This document shows, in pieces, positions 1-13,300 of a stretch of 64,000 nucleotides of DNA. The stretch covers positions 4,092,001-4,156,000 of the forward strand of contig JAECYW010000001.1 of assembly GCA_023014335.1 (NCBI GenBank), given 5' to 3'. Positions within the stretch are counted from its first letter, which is position 1; each line of letters starts with the position of its first letter. The notes beneath the pieces were generated by a model. It saw nothing but the letters and a program-made list of their open reading frames with translations, had not been told where the DNA came from and made no database searches. Origin of the DNA: Galerina marginata (taxonomy: Eukaryota; Basidiomycota; Agaricomycetes; Agaricales; Galerinaceae). The position numbers and the translations under genes are program-made.

Positions 1-1424
1 TAACGCGGCGAGGGTGATGAGCACTGGCCGTTGAGAATGGAGAGCGACCTAATTCAATATAACCTGAAGTAGACACGCATACAGTGGTGCACATGTCAAG
101 TGTCCAGCGCTCACCGCCCAACTCGCCCACAATGTCAATGTCTGCCTTTGATGATGTCTATTAAACAAACAAAAGTTGAAACCCGATATTCAAGCTGGAT
201 TGAATACGTTATACAAAAGTGTGAAAGCTGTATGCTCGAGTTGTGTCAAATTCGTGCACATGGCTTATAGGAAACTCACATACTTCAACTTATTGACTTC
301 GGCCGAGAAGTGACTTAACTTGTAGAGTATATCCACGCCAGGAATCCAATGTTTCAAAGCATACGTTAAGCGGAATGACAACGGTGGCCCTCTTACACGG
401 CAAATCAAGTCGATAGTGGTTCTCTCATGGCTAGCAGAGACTCGAGGAGGACAGTGAAGATCGGATAAAGGCCATTCCTTCGTAGTCGAAGCTTTGAGTG
501 CGCAGCTCGTAGCCCATGCCATACTCATGTCAGGCGCGCTGTTCCAGAGAGGCAACAAAATGGTTTAATAAAGGTTGACGGGAGGTGACCTGAGGAGAAA
601 CATTGATTGTGTGCATCGGGGGACTGAGCCCACTGGCAAATGTCGGAGGTGGCGATCGTGGGACGGTCAGTATATTCCCACAGAGCTAATTTTATACGAT
701 CATGATGGCCACCGTGACATTCACCTTTGACAGGCTGCACAAAGATCCACAGATCGTCTGGACTTTGTATACCGACAATGATGCGAGAGATCGCTCATCT
801 CCTGGCCCCCGAGTCATCTACTTGTGCGCCCAGTACTAATAGTACGAATGTAAGTGTTCTCCACTTCTTCGGACGTCTTTGCTTACGGACAATGCCCGGC
901 AGCCCATCCCATTTAGATTTCAGGCTTTGTTTTCTTTCTTTTTGCACCTCTCTCGCTAACGAACTCTCCTAGACTTTTGAACGAAAGCCGACAAGATTGG
1001 TTGGTACAACAGGGCAACCAAAAATCACTTGCACGTCTTTGTGCTACACTCTCTTCGGTCTGTGAACGGACTTGCAGACGTTATTTTTACACTGTATTTT
1101 GACGGTAGGTATTCTTGGCCATCCATTCTATTTTGCCCCATCTTACATCGCACCAGAAATCTGGGCTTCTTTGATCCGCTCTTCTTTGCGAATTCGGTAT
1201 TTTAGGCCCAAGGGTAGACTAGACTAAGAATCCAGAAATGCCGCTGACATTTTCTGTAGGTTCCTGGTGGTGTTTCGGCCAGATATCACTTTACGGTTCA
1301 AATTTAATGACTCTGCCGTATATACATATATCTATTCATATATATTCAGAGTTTCTAACTTGCAACTTACAGGTGTGGTGCGTCGTGTTATACTACGCGT
1401 CCGCTGACCTATCATTCCAGACCC
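1..1424. repeat. direct repeat copy 1 (flanks TPR-CHAT gene)
   Basis: This segment is a diverged direct copy of about 5370-6870. Shared stretches include the region around 15-170 (matching about 5385-5540), the region around 300-560 (matching 5660-5900) and the region 1105-1421 (matching 6560-6868), which ends at the same CATTCCAG in both copies. Short indels separate the copies. The left end lies outside the window. No complete gene could be built in it; the minus-strand fragments at 265-740 have relatives in copy 2 but frames break between copies. Because copy 2 lies just 5' of the minus-strand TPR-CHAT gene, copy 1 probably represents the 5' region of a neighbouring paralogue to the left. 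Confidence 0.8.
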
Positions 1425-1579
1425 AGTATCTAGGAGACACTTGTCTTTTCCTATTCTATCGGTGGATTAATCCAGTTAAATCTCTATCATGCAATTATTC
1501 TTACTTTCTTCCGTCTTTCCAGCTCAATGAAAGCATTACCATAAAGGAGCAAAGATATTGTTCGTACGTTGAGCTTCAT

Positions 1580-4500
1580 TTAAAGACCAAAATGTACATA
1601 CGGTACAGAAATAAGTAAAGACGATTCTGAATCACCAAGTGCCTTTCGGATCTGCCGTATCGCATAATGAAGCGAGTACGCCGCACCGTCACTATTCAAC
1701 CCTTCCGAACCTTGATTATGATCCGCTTTCGTATCTAAAAGGTGCTTATAAAATTCTTCTGCGATTTTCGGACCAGATTGATCATCGATAGACCACATCG
1801 TGGCTACCACGCTCCGGTATCCAGCCGCCAACATACCTGCGGCCAGATGAACGGCTTCTTCGGAGAGGTTTTCATCACCCGCACATGTTTGGCACGCGGA
1901 TAAGAAAGCAAGGTCCGCTCCCATTAGTTTCTCTTTGATAATTGACAATAGGTTAAGTCGTCCATCGTGAAGATAAAACCCGCTTTGTAAAGGGTCATCG
2001 GTATCTTGAGCAGCATGACAGGCGAGGTGAATGAAGCTGTTGTCTTTCATTTTTGCTATCACTTGAGTAACGGTGGCCTCGTCGTTTTCCAAAGAAATAT
2101 GTCGTAAATTTCCCTGTTTCGCTATCTTCTCTATAGCTCGAAGTTCAATCCTTGTTCCTGGAATGCTTGGCAACATTGGTGTGTTAGATTGCCCAATCAT
2201 GAGAAGGCCATTTGCTTGCTCGACTATTTCTCGAGGCCTCTGTACCCTCTCGACAAGGGCTTTAACTGTAGGAGTATACGACGAGATCGCGAAATCGGAG
2301 AGAGTGGTGTATATTCCTGGAGTGGATTCGGTGGGCGAGTATATACCCGCTGCATGTATTGGAAGAAAGGCCAGGGGTCCAGTAACACACCACCAAATAC
2401 GAGGTAGAGTGGGCGGAGGTTCCTTTGAATAATGACGGTTAGATTAAATCAGATAAAGTTAAAATACAAATATATTTACTGAATAACCAAGACCGTCGAG
2501 GATGGGTTTGACCACATATATCCACAATTGACGAAGAACATCTTTGACGAAATCTGAGTGTTCATGTCGCATCCCGCGCTCAGTCCCACGCATTCGGAGC
2601 CCCGAATCGAGGAGATGGGTCTTGAAGTACTTGCGCAAAGTATCCGCCTGTTCATAGGAAAATTCATCGAGGGGGATATGAAGAGGCTTCCGACCGGAAA
2701 TAAGCGCTAGGGCGTCAGATCGGTCCTTGTGGATATTGATGACAACCACAGGACCGGTATCGGGGATGCCCTTGAGTAGAGTTGAACACGATACTGGTTT
2801 AAGGAAATCTTCGAAATGTGGTAAGGCGCGAGCTTTCGTGAGCAGCTGAGCCCACTCTTCTGCGAGTCTGACTCTGGCAGTCACCGCGTCTTGGATTGAC
2901 ATTTTCGTTATCATGCTAGCTTCGGCTGTAAGCGGCGCTGGCTCCGTTCGGGATCCTGCATGTTCCAAAGCAACTGAAACTCGCAATATTTCATCAGCAA
3001 GAGCTGCATCGTGGGCACGAAGATCGTCTAAAGGGGTACGAAGATTATTGAGTTGACTCCATACGAGGCAGCGACCTTGTTCGAGAAACTCTAAAGCCAA
3101 ATCAGGTTGGTCTGTGCGAAATGCAACAGCGGCCGCTGAAGTTGATAATTCGGAAATATTAGAGAGTGTCGTGTAGCGCTTTTGGATAGTTTCTTCGAGG
3201 CCCGCAATCACTGAAATAAGATTAATAGCAGTGCGGTAGGCCTCCAACAATTGCGATAGATCAGTTTCTTCTGACATGGCGATCCATGCTTTGGCTGCTG
3301 CAAGTCGAATTGAAGGTGGGCCTGTGACATGTGTTGCACAAAGTCGGTAGTTATGAATGGAGCTGAAATAATCCGCTGGATCCTTTGTGCGGAAAAAGCG
3401 TCGGGAAAATGATATTGCGAGGTTCATTAACGCACCCGGCAGGTCTGCATGGCCCTCGGGAGTGAGGTTTACTGACTTTTGAAGGGATGATATTGCTTCA
3501 GATGCATCCTTAAGATCTCCCGTTTCGTCGAAGCGTGTTCGAAGCAAATTTCCGAGGCCGTTCAGCCAGTCGCGCAAGCCTGCGTGACCTTCAGGAGCGA
3601 GGCGAACTGCCTTCTGAAGAAATGATATTCCTTCAGAAAGGTCAGTAAGTTTACCTGTACTGCTGAAGTGCAATCGAAGAGAATTTCCGAGGTTACTCAG
3701 GCGATATGGGAGCTCGGCGTGGCCTTCAGATGTAAGATAAACTGCTCTCCGATGGGTTGCTACCGATTTGGAAACATCGACGAAATCTCCTGTGTGTTCA
3801 AATCGCGCTTGGAGGGAATTTCCTAAGTTGTCCAATCGGATAGGCATGTCTTCGTGGTTTTCGGGAGTGATATCAACCGCCTTCTGAAGGATCGATACTG
3901 CTTCCGTGATGTCGGTAAGATCTTCTGTGCTCGTGAAGCGAAATATGAACGACATCCCGAGGTTGTTCAGAAAAGCACCCATGTTAATATAGCCTACAGG
4001 CGCGAGATGGATCGCTTTTTGATGGAGAGATATTGCTTCAGAGATATCGGAAAGCTTCCCCGTACTCTCGAAGCGCGTTGCAAAGGAAGTTCCTAGGCTG
4101 GAAAGTTGGCTAGGCTTGTCATGATGGTCCTCGGGCAAAAGACGGCCGGCTTTCTGCAGGTGTGATATTGACTCAGAGAGGTCTGCGAAATTGCCCATGC
4201 TTGTGAAGCGTTTTCTAAGCAACGACCCAAGATTTATCAGGCGACCAGGTAGGTTGATGTTGCCCGCAGGAGTGAGATAAACCGCCTGCTGAGCTTTCAA
4301 GATTGCTTTGGATATGTCGTCAAAGTCCCGTGAGCCCTGAAAGCGTAGTTGAAATGATCTTGCGAGATCGCTCAGCCAAAGGCACGTCTCCTCATGGTCC
4401 GTATCTTCGGGAAGAAGAGAAACCGCTTTCTGGAAGATAGTTATGGCATTGGAAATGTCGGTGAGACTTCCTTTGTGTTGAAAACGTGACTGACATGCAC

Positions 4501-4969
4501 TTCCGAGTTTGTGCAACGTAAAAAGTTTTAATTCGTGCCCATCGAAAATGCCGTTGATTACGCTTTCAAACCTTGAAATTGCTCTATCAAGGTCCTCCGG
4601 ATTTTTTGTTAGATTATATCGCTCCCAAAGTGAGAGCCCGGAGTCGAGGAGGTAGGTCACGAACTTTGGATCGTGAGTAGGCAAAAGCTGGATGGCCGAG
4701 TCAAAAAGTCTGACACTGGCATCGACAAAATCAACGTTTCCTGTACTCCAGGCGTCTGTTAGACAGATTTTCCCTAACATGTTCAGAAAATATGGTTTTC
4801 TCGGCGAGCTGTCGGACAAGTCAAAAACCATGTCTGCTGTTGTATCAGGGTTTGTGATTAGAGATTCGGAAAAAGCTGAAGCCCTAATATTAGCAGAATA
4901 GCTCGACCTTGGGTGTGCTAGGTGGGGCGTACCTTCATCTGACATATCCTCAACGCCTTGTTGTGCCAT
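1580..4969 (-). CDS. TPR-CHAT domain protein (2 visible exons, 5' end open)
   Basis: Putative caspase-fold (CHAT) protein with an N-terminal TPR array, about 1110 aa as read. Exon 4969..2480 and exon 2422..1580 are joined by a 57-nt intron (GTAAAT donor, CAAAG acceptor) in phase 0. Residues of about 150-530 hold eight or more tandem TPR units of the form LGNSLxxRFxxTGxLxDLSEAISxLQKAVxLxPEGHADLP. The C-terminal CHAT domain has the His of LACHA (about residue 966) and the Cys of SACQT (about 1007), the expected catalytic pair, and ends PYVHFGL. I chose the first ATG (4969), but the frame stays open about 130 nt further upstream, so an upstream exon is likely in 5.0-6.2 kb. In this family CHAT is a caspase-like protease fold; substrate and role here are unknown. 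Bracketed by direct repeats, which suggests a tandem array. Confidence 0.88.
2423..2479 (-). other. intron of TPR-CHAT gene
   Basis: A 57-nt interval with a GTAAAT donor (2479) and AAAG acceptor (2423). Removing it joins the frames without a stop, reading GLGYS then EPPPTLPRIWWC. The length is typical of basidiomycete introns. Confidence 0.8.
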
Positions 4970-5369
4970 TCCTTTCAAGTGGTCGAGTATTTTCGAAGGG
5001 TCGAGAAGGAGGAGTGGATGTGTTGGCGAAATTGACGAGGAAGTTCTTATCAGATCTCAAATTTTCATCGCACAGCTTTCTCCGAGTATACGAGGAGGCC
5101 TTACCAGTGTACCGGAATACCAGTCAAGCAATGTAATGCTGTGCTCGGAAACGAACTGTCAATCAATTCCATCTACGAAATCACAGCATAAAGTATACGA
5201 TGAGGCCACGAGTAACCGGCACTTCTATGGCCGAGAACCCGTTCCAGAGAAACTCCAGTTTCGCGGGAGTCACCTTCTTCTCGGAAAACGGGATTTTGAC
5301 GAGACGGGTGGTGGTTGAAGCTTGAAATTTTGAAGCATCAGTGAACGTTCGTTCGTAGACGTATAACGA

Positions 5370-6870
5370 GCAATAGCGGCGATGATAATGAGCGCTGGCC
5401 GTTGAGAATGGAGAGCGACCTGGTTCAATATAACCTGGAATAAACACGCAGACAGTGGTGTACATGTCAGGTGTCCAGTGCTCAGCGCCCAACCTCGCCT
5501 ACAATGACAATGTCTGCCTTCGACGATGTTATTAAACCAAAATTTGAAAACCCGATATTCAAGCCGCATTCAATAGGATGCTGTACAAAAGTGTGAAAGC
5601 TGTAGGCTCGAATTAAGTCAAATTTGTGCAGATAGAGGGACTTAGCGTAAATGAAACTCACATACTTCAGCCGAGAAGTGACTCAAACGTGTATAACCAC
5701 GTCAGTGATTCGATAATTCCAGGCAGACCTTAAGCAGTATGACAATGGTGGCCGTCCTCTACAGTGAATCAAGTCGACAGTGGTTCCCTTATGACTCGAA
5801 GAAACCCGAGGAAGACGGTGAAGGTCGGATAAACAGTCCATTCCTGCGTAGTCCAAGCGCACCTCGCACCCATGCCAAACTCGTGTCAGGCACGTTGTCT
5901 CAGTCAGAGGCGACAAAATGGTCTGACAGAGGTCCGAGTCGAAGAGAGGTGGCCTGAGGAGGAACGTTAATTTTGTGCATCGGAAAAGGTGACGGCCAAG
6001 TGACGGCTCTGCAGTATGAGGCTTGGTCTGAGCACTGAGTACGGAGCAGTGAGCGCGCTGGCAAATGTCGGAGGTGCTGATCGTGTGATGGTCCGAGTCT
6101 GGCTCACGTCTACAGGTATGTTCCCACGGCGCTAATTTTATCTCTTGCCACCATCGCATCGCAATCACGATGCATGATGTCCGAGCCATTGTGCTCATCC
6201 CGTCGTTTTCAACAAATTTAGCGGCTCGGTTATAATACCCTCACCCTTACGTGTCGCCGCAAAACCGCCAACTCCAGTCCTACTACGGCTTTAGGCATGG
6301 TACGTTTCTTTCGACGCTAATATTTAAATATGTTCGCCGCTGACCCGCTGAATCCTTTTGCAAACATCCCAAGGGATTTTGTATATTTTGGAGATGCAGC
6401 CTGGGAAGCTCGTATCTAGTCCGAGGCTTTTTTTTCTTTCTTTTCGCACCTCTCTTGCTAACGAAATCCTCTAGACTTTTGAACGAAGGCCGTCAAATAC
6501 ATGCTCTTCTGTCTGCCAACGGACTTGCAGAGGTTAATTTGACGCTGTATTTTTACGATAGGTATTCTTGGTCATCCACTGTTTTGCCCCATTTCACATC
6601 CCACCAGCAATCTGGGCTTCTTTGATCCGCTCTTCTTTGCGTATTTGCGTATTCTAGGACCAAGGGTAAACTAGACTAGGAATCCAGCTGCTTTGTTCGA
6701 AATGCCGTTGACATTTTTTGTAGGTTCTTGGTGGTGTTTCCTTCAAATATCACTTTACGGTTCAAATTCAACGACTCCGTCGTATATATATATATTCAGA
6801 GTTCCGAACTTGCAACTTACAGGTGTGGTGCGTCGTGTTGTACTGCGCGTCCGCTCATGTCTCATTCCAG
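5370..6870. repeat. direct repeat copy 2 (5' of TPR-CHAT gene)
   Basis: Second copy of the 1.4-1.5 kb direct repeat at 1-1424, with many substitutions and small indels. It lies immediately upstream of the minus-strand TPR-CHAT gene and probably contains its promoter and perhaps first exons; minus-strand reading frames at about 5181-5490 and 5690-6180 look partly coding but could not be joined with confidence. Homology stops at CATTCCAG near 6869; beyond that the sequence is unrelated to the TPR-CHAT 3' region that follows copy 1. Confidence 0.78.
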
Positions 6871-7383
6871 GTGGTCGTCACTTCAATTCACGTCTCTTTC
6901 TTTCCATTCCAGGATTTTCGCACTCACGCAGACTTCGCCAAAGAGAAATCAAGGGAAAATAGGTGAACAATCACATATGCCGCGAATGCCGATTAGGCTC
7001 ATGGTGCTCGTTTTTAGCTTCTTTTTTTATTCTTGCCGGCATCTACAAGCCGACAGGATCTGGGAATTGGACGGACTTGGAGCAGATCACGGTCAAAAAC
7101 TTCAGCTCAGTTCAGGACCTAATGACCACGGCAGCGGTGGGAAGCCAGTGAGTATTTTTTTGCCTTGAATTCGAAGACGTAGTTCTGGAGAACGGAATTC
7201 ACTTTCGAAGTACAACTTCATTCGCCCGCGATGCCGCAATGCTGCGGGACGGCGCCTATTTATATCTTTTTGAATGATCTATTAATATCAAGGACACGCT
7301 GCAGGTCTTCGTGCCTGCCCCGAAGCCCCGATCCATTCCCATTCCCATCCCTCCTTTATTCCGCTACTCCAGCCTCTCGGACG
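6871..7383. other. intergenic, upstream of GH16 gene
   Basis: No gene recognised. A TATTTATAT stretch near 7256-7264 lies about 120 nt upstream of the GH16 start codon and could serve as a core promoter. Short open frames at 6963-7168 have no recognisable domain. Confidence 0.4.
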
Positions 7384-8807
7384 ATGCGTTTGGTAGTCCT
7401 CGCAATCCTTTTCGCGTCTGCTTTTGCTCAGCAGATGCAACTGGTAACGAACTACAGCGGCACTGCGTTGTGCGTGGTCACTGAACTAATTCGTTCTCCC
7501 GACTCATTACAACAACGTGTAGCTTCGACCTCTGGAACTACAAGGTTGGCAACGACGTCACGAACTTCTGGGGAGATCCCTCAAATCAAGGTGAGAAATC
7601 TTGCAAGGAGAGTTGAATTCGGTCGCTCACGGTTTACCTAGGAATCGTCAATTTCACCGACCAAGCGTTCGCCCAGGAACAGAACCTTCTCTTCGTCAAC
7701 TCAGTCGGGAATGTCATCATGAAAACTGACAATTTTACCAACGGCGCATCCGACAGCGCTTACGTTCGAAATAGTGTTCAGCTACTGAGCAAGGATCCGA
7801 TAACACCTGGGACGTTGATGATAATGGACGCTTTGCACATGCCATTTGGGGTGAGTCCTGTCTGTTCGATATGGTCTGGTACGATGCCTATTTTCAACAT
7901 AGTGTGCAGTTTGGCCCGCAGTCTGGATGAACGGCGGTCCGAATTGGCCACAGCTCGGCGAAATCGATATTGTTGAAAACATCAATCTTGCAACCAACAA
8001 CGCATACAACCTTCACACCGAGCAAGGCTGCATGGCTTCAAATCAAGTGGAAATAACAGGCACTCTAGTCAGCACGGACTGCTTCAACGTCACCAACCAT
8101 GACCAAGGGTGCAAAGTAACTGACAGCGACTTATCTTACGGCTCTGGGTTTGCGAGTAATGGGGGCGGTGCCTTCGCTTTTTTGTGGAATGACGATGGCA
8201 TGAAGATCTGGTTTTTCCCGCGTCCCACCATTCCGGCTGACCTCTCGACGGCCACCCCGAATCCTACTAATTGGGGCACGCCAACGGCCTTTTATCCTAG
8301 CTCGACTTGCGACACGACCAAATTTTTTGGACCGCAGACATTGATTCTCGTTGAGTCAAATATTAAGTTCTCCGTTCGCATCGCAACTTATGAAGTTCCT
8401 ACAAATTTTACAGGAGATCAACGTCTGTGGTAACTTTGCTGTGGAAAAATTCAGCGATACCTGCTCCGCTGTGGCTGCTCAATGCGCCGATGTCGTTCCT
8501 AATCCCGCTGCCTTTGATGACGCGTATTTTGAGATTAGATATATAACGGTCTTCTCAAAGTGAGTGACATTTTCCAAATGTCAATTACTTTTTCACTTGT
8601 TCAACGACTGGAAGCTCGACCACAGCAATACCTATTACCAATCCAAGCTCGAGTACCAGCGACTCTCTGAATCCTAGCACCACAGCTGCTCAACCTCCAA
8701 GCCCTCTGGCTAGTTCAAAGTCTACAGGTTATTCACGGAGTACAGTCGGCCCATTGACTGTGCTGGTTGGCACAGTGGGCCTATTACTCGCCTTTGCATC
8801 GTGCTAG
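7384..8807 (+). CDS. secreted GPI-type GH16 endo-beta-glucanase-like protein
   Basis: Glycoside hydrolase family 16 protein (laminarinase/licheninase-like), expected to act on cell-wall beta-1,3(1,4)-glucan. Six exons: 7384..7466, 7523..7590, 7642..7850, 7903..8349, 8414..8559, 8615..8807, giving about 381 aa. Residues 1-15 are a signal peptide ending AFA. The catalytic motif GEIDIVE places the nucleophile and acid/base glutamates at about 140 and 145 with D142 between. The fold-typical FDLWNY and WPAVWMNG segments are present and INVCGNFA closes the core. The tail is Ser/Thr/Pro-rich and ends in a hydrophobic stretch ([15 protein letters not shown]) with no polar residues after it, as for a GPI signal. 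The first donor (GTTGTG) is weak, so exon 1/2 is the least certain join. Confidence 0.88.
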
Positions 8808-9945
8808 TTTTGGTACACCGTCCGTTTAGACAGATAGGACTTTCGATGGACTTATGGAGTTTAGGCGATGGCCTAGACACAACACTCCTTGGACTTACTG
8901 ACGCTGGAAAATGGTGATCCGAGTTTTCCAGCGTTACCCACATAATTGCGTGGATTAGCTAGCACTTCATTCATTTCGGACTTATCATTTCAAACGAGTC
9001 AGATCAATATATTTTGTATAATGAACAATCGGACCAGGCTTACAAGTAAAATTCCGCGGATCGAAAGTTAAGTCAAAGTTGAAGTGGTTACTGAATAAAA
9101 TACTGTCACTCGCATTGACCTGGACTATCATACTTTCCGGCATTTTCTCATTCGTCCCTCAATCCTCTCCATTACATAGGACGTGCTACTAAGGCGCGAA
9201 TATTGCCACTTTCAGGAGGCCAGCTTGACTCAAAACTACGCCGGTCCGCTGACTCGTCGCCTCTCGTCGCTTTTACTTAGTTCGAGGGAGATCGTGCCCT
9301 ATGAGTCAACGGCGGGAACGAGACTATTGAAGGAAGGGAAATTGTCGGCGGGTTCCCACGAGTCTATTTTTATCTTTCGTTTTTACCGACATTGATGGCG
9401 GTTGTCCCAAGCTTGAGCACTTCAAACGAAAAAAACTGCTTTACCTCTTATTATATTGCCCAGAGACAATTAATTATCTAAAAGAAGCTGAGGTGTCTCG
9501 CTAGAGAGGCATTGAGATGTACTGAGATGTTCATCCGGATGCAATAACTCTTTTTATGATACTAGTAAAGGTGAGTCAGAGTAACCCAACGCGATTTTAA
9601 TTGCTGTGATGGTCAGGTTGATGTGCAGTGAACCTTGTGGGTCAAGAACACCGTGAAGGTCGCTATTGAGCGATATCCACGGATCATGAACTTTGCCGAC
9701 TCTGAATCGAACAAGAAGGATGAATCAATGCCTTTTGAGAGGGCGGTTGGCGCTTTAAAATTCATCCATGCGGTCTTGGCTACCGAAATGACTGCGGAAA
9801 TCCCATAACTGTGGCAATGTATCAGTCGAATTCCTATTATCACTCATTCCTTGATGATAGCCATCAAAATACGATTAGTATAAAATCGCCACATATCATA
9901 CGGACACATTATCCTATCGATTCTTTCTGAACCCCCGCTCTTCCA
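8808..9945. other. intergenic, no gene seen
   Basis: 3' region of the GH16 gene followed by AT-rich sequence. No domain-bearing frame, RNA gene or repeat was recognised on either strand. Confidence 0.4.
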
Positions 9946-10357
9946 ATGCTCGCTCTTCAACGTCTATGGTACGTTCCTCGAATAGAATCTTGATAATCGA
10001 AATAAATTCCCTCTTAGTGTTGCGACATTCCTGCTTCTCTTGAACTGTAGTGCTGTCCTTGCACAATTTACGATCTCCGTCCCAAGTCTTGAGGTTGCCA
10101 TAGGGCAAAAATTTCCCGTTTCATGGACCGCCAGCAGTGACGAACCCCAAGATGTGGATATATGTTTAAACACAGACACCGAGTTTATTCACGTTGGTTC
10201 AATCCAACGAAATGATCTCCTTGCAGGAACTGTGAATGTCACCCTAGATGATACTATTTTCCCAACGTAAGCATTATTCCCAATTCACATCCGGTATCCA
10301 TACTGAACGAATTTCAGGACGTATACACTCGGTATTAGATTCCCTGGTTGCTCGTAG
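9946..10357 (+). CDS. small secreted Kre9/Knh-like single-domain protein
   Basis: Three exons, 9946..9968, 10018..10266 and 10318..10357, joined by introns of 49 and 51 nt with GTACGT and GTAAGC donors, giving 103 aa. An N-terminal signal peptide (VATFLLLLNCSAVLA) precedes FTISVPSLEVAIGQKFPVSW, which resembles the N-terminal beta-sandwich of fungal Ser/Thr-rich wall-associated proteins (Kre9/Knh1-like). The usual Ser/Thr stalk and GPI tail are absent: the frame stops at GCS soon after the domain. It may be a genuine secreted mini-protein or a truncated member. Function is unknown; secretion is the firm inference. Confidence 0.62.
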
Positions 10358-13300
10358 GCCGTTAATACGCTCAGTACTTCGTATCACCAACTAAACCACC
10401 CCTCAGTTTCTTGCTCGCTGCAGAGTTTGACGATTTTGTGGTCGTTTCACCGTGAGCGCTGTTTTAACGATGGCAAAGAGTATTACTTACATATCGCCAG
10501 GTCGTGTGGAATTACTCCAAGACAACTCACTTCGTAATTTTTTCTTTGTTATCGGCCTTTATCCTTACTCATGAGTTCATGATTAGTAGGGTTTCTAAGC
10601 CGCTCGCTGGGTAATATCTCTGAGTGAGGGCGAGGAAGAGAGAACGAGTGTTGAGAGGCTGAAATGATTGGATAGCGTCGGAAATAAGCAATGAGATAGT
10701 ATAGGAAGGATAGATGGGAACCCAGTGCTAACTATGCGTTGTGGCTGAGAACGACTGCTGCGAAGAGGAAGCATCGAGTAAATAATTACGGATTGAAGTT
10801 TCAATGATTATATGTTGAAGTCACTATTGAGGAGTCATGACTACGCGGCTGCCAGATATATTTTGACAGTCAGTGTACTTTCCAGCTCCACTCTACGGTC
10901 AGAACTCAAATCAACTTACGGTTGGCGTAATGGGAACTTGGCGATATTGCAACGTAAGTTGGGATGACGGCACACACTTTCCAATTTTTTTCCAAATCCC
11001 CTTCCTGTGCGGTCTGACTTTGGAAACAGTCGACGCGGACTACAGGAACAAACATTGTGGGTCTATTGAAGCTGAAAGGCTGAATAACCGTTAGACGAAA
11101 CAAGAAAATGGGGGGGAAAGCAAATCTGACAAGGATGGATACTCGAGAGTGATGGTGCTTGCTGCAGGAAGTTGGGTTGCTGGTTGGGTTCACGAATACT
11201 TCCAAAGGCGTAGTGTTTCTGGACTCGACGGAGGATATATTAGGAACCTCGATAATGAGAACAGGAAAGAGGATGATAGCCGGTACAAAACGTAGAAGAA
11301 AATACTGGCGACGTCGGCATTGCCAGTGAATAGCCAAATCGTCGATTTCGCGAGATGAAATGCGCGGACGCCGGTGCGCAGACTTCAATTTTCGCTGGGA
11401 GTCCTGTGAAGGATGCGTTGGAAGGTTGGTAAGCGAGATATGAGTTTAGGATAAAACTTACAGGAGGGATCGAACGCAGACTTTACGACGTGTCCTGGAT
11501 TCCAGTGATGGGTGGGAGGCAGAAGGTGGATATAGCAATATTGGGTAGTTATCCAGTAGCAGCCACGCCAAACGCAGCATATGGACAGAAAGTGTAACGC
11601 TGTCATCATGAAGAGATCGGCGCCGAGCCCAAGCCACGTCAATGTTCTAAATATCGCGTCTCTGGTCAATCAGAGCGTCAGAAAAAAAGGAGAGAATACG
11701 ATAGTACGGTCAACTTGTTGATGCTGGAGTTGGCACATCATAAACTGGGGCGGGCAATCGTGTCAGCTGCTCGAGTTTTCAGAGCTAGTTCTAGTGAGCC
11801 CAAGGAATCTGTGGTTCGGAGGATAACACATTGATATTGCAGCAGAGGACGCGGCTTCTGAGGGAGCTGAGCGCGCTCGTCGATGGAAGCTATAGACTCG
11901 TGGAGTAAATATTCAAATCTTTGACCTCTACGGTTTGAAAACCAGGGTGCTTGCGCTGTAAAAAAAAAAAAAGTACACCATTGATGTCAGACTCTTAAAG
12001 CACAAAGATAACCAACTGACCCGCCTAGCTGCATCCTCCTTCCGTTGAACCCACTCTGCGACAAGTCGCCAGCTGGATGCGTTTTTGTCATGAAGTCTCC
12101 TTACCATGAACTGGAAGATGGTAGGCGAAATGATCTGTGGGAATTAGCGAGCCTAAGCGAATCAGGCATCGGAGTACTACGACAGATCGTTCCATACTTG
12201 AGGTCGTGCCAAAAAAAGCAGTAACATCGTCAAAAGAGAAAGACCCAGAGATACTTGTATGGGCTACACACAGAGGACCGTTTTAGCACCATATTTGCCG
12301 CCTCGGCGGCACGTCGTTGTCGTACAGTCGGTATATCGGCGTGAGCAACAGCAATGGTGACGGGTAGTAGACAAAGGCAGCGTCGACGAGTATACGACTC
12401 GTTTCATAACACATCTGGCAGTTCCTTGTGCCTCTCTACCCTTCCCACCTCATCCTCACCTCATCGCCAACCAAGTCGCTCGACGAAAGTGTAGGGAAGG
12501 GCTGGACTGTTTGCGCCGCGTGGGCGTCTGGAGTCTTTTCCCTCACATCCATGTCCAGCGTCGTTTCCGTGTCCGTTGCCGGCCTACATCCCTGTCGAAA
12601 GGGAGAGGCACACGGCGAATGGGCGTTGAAGTTGTTGAGCTGCGGCTCGCCTCTCCAGTATGGCCAGTGCCATTTCCGAGCGAGAAGATTCATTGCTGGC
12701 ATTAAATATGGAGGAGGAGGCGGTACCGTGGTGCAGAGAGCCAGAGCGACAAGTACATAGGTGAACCAGGAGGAAGGGAGACTCCGGGAGAGGTTCAGAT
12801 CATCAACCATTTTGGTTCAAGCGGAGTTCTAATACTCGGACCGGCTCCCGTACTTCGTTTGCTTTTCATCAAGAACGTCGCAGGTCTGGGTATGTAATCA
12901 GGAAATTCCCAGCCGCTCTCTTGATTCTTATATTGGACCGCGTGATACGTGTTGTTCGCCACTTCCACGAGTCCGATCGGCATGATGAAAATCTGTGCAG
13001 CATAGAACGGAATCAGAAGACGGACGAGGAACAACGAGATATAAACCCACTTGGTATAGAACAAGTTTAAGGTCGGATATAAGAGAACAACGCTGACTTT
13101 CTTGGACTCGCTGGTTGCGACAAATTAGATACAGCTATGAACTCATGCTTATGTATATACCTCCCAATAGATCCGTGGATTAGTAGAAAAATAACTTGAC
13201 AAATCGCGTATGGGTCCGTTGGTACGTCCCCGAGTATGATATGTCGTCAGTTTTCTGGCAGGTAAACAATCTGTTCTGGTATGTTCTAGGTAGTAGAAAG

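Noticed and set aside
12436..12810. Membrane-like minus-strand gene at 10.9-13.1 kb
   Set aside because: Fragments look coding, but no splice model gave consistent phases, so it is listed only as an interval note.
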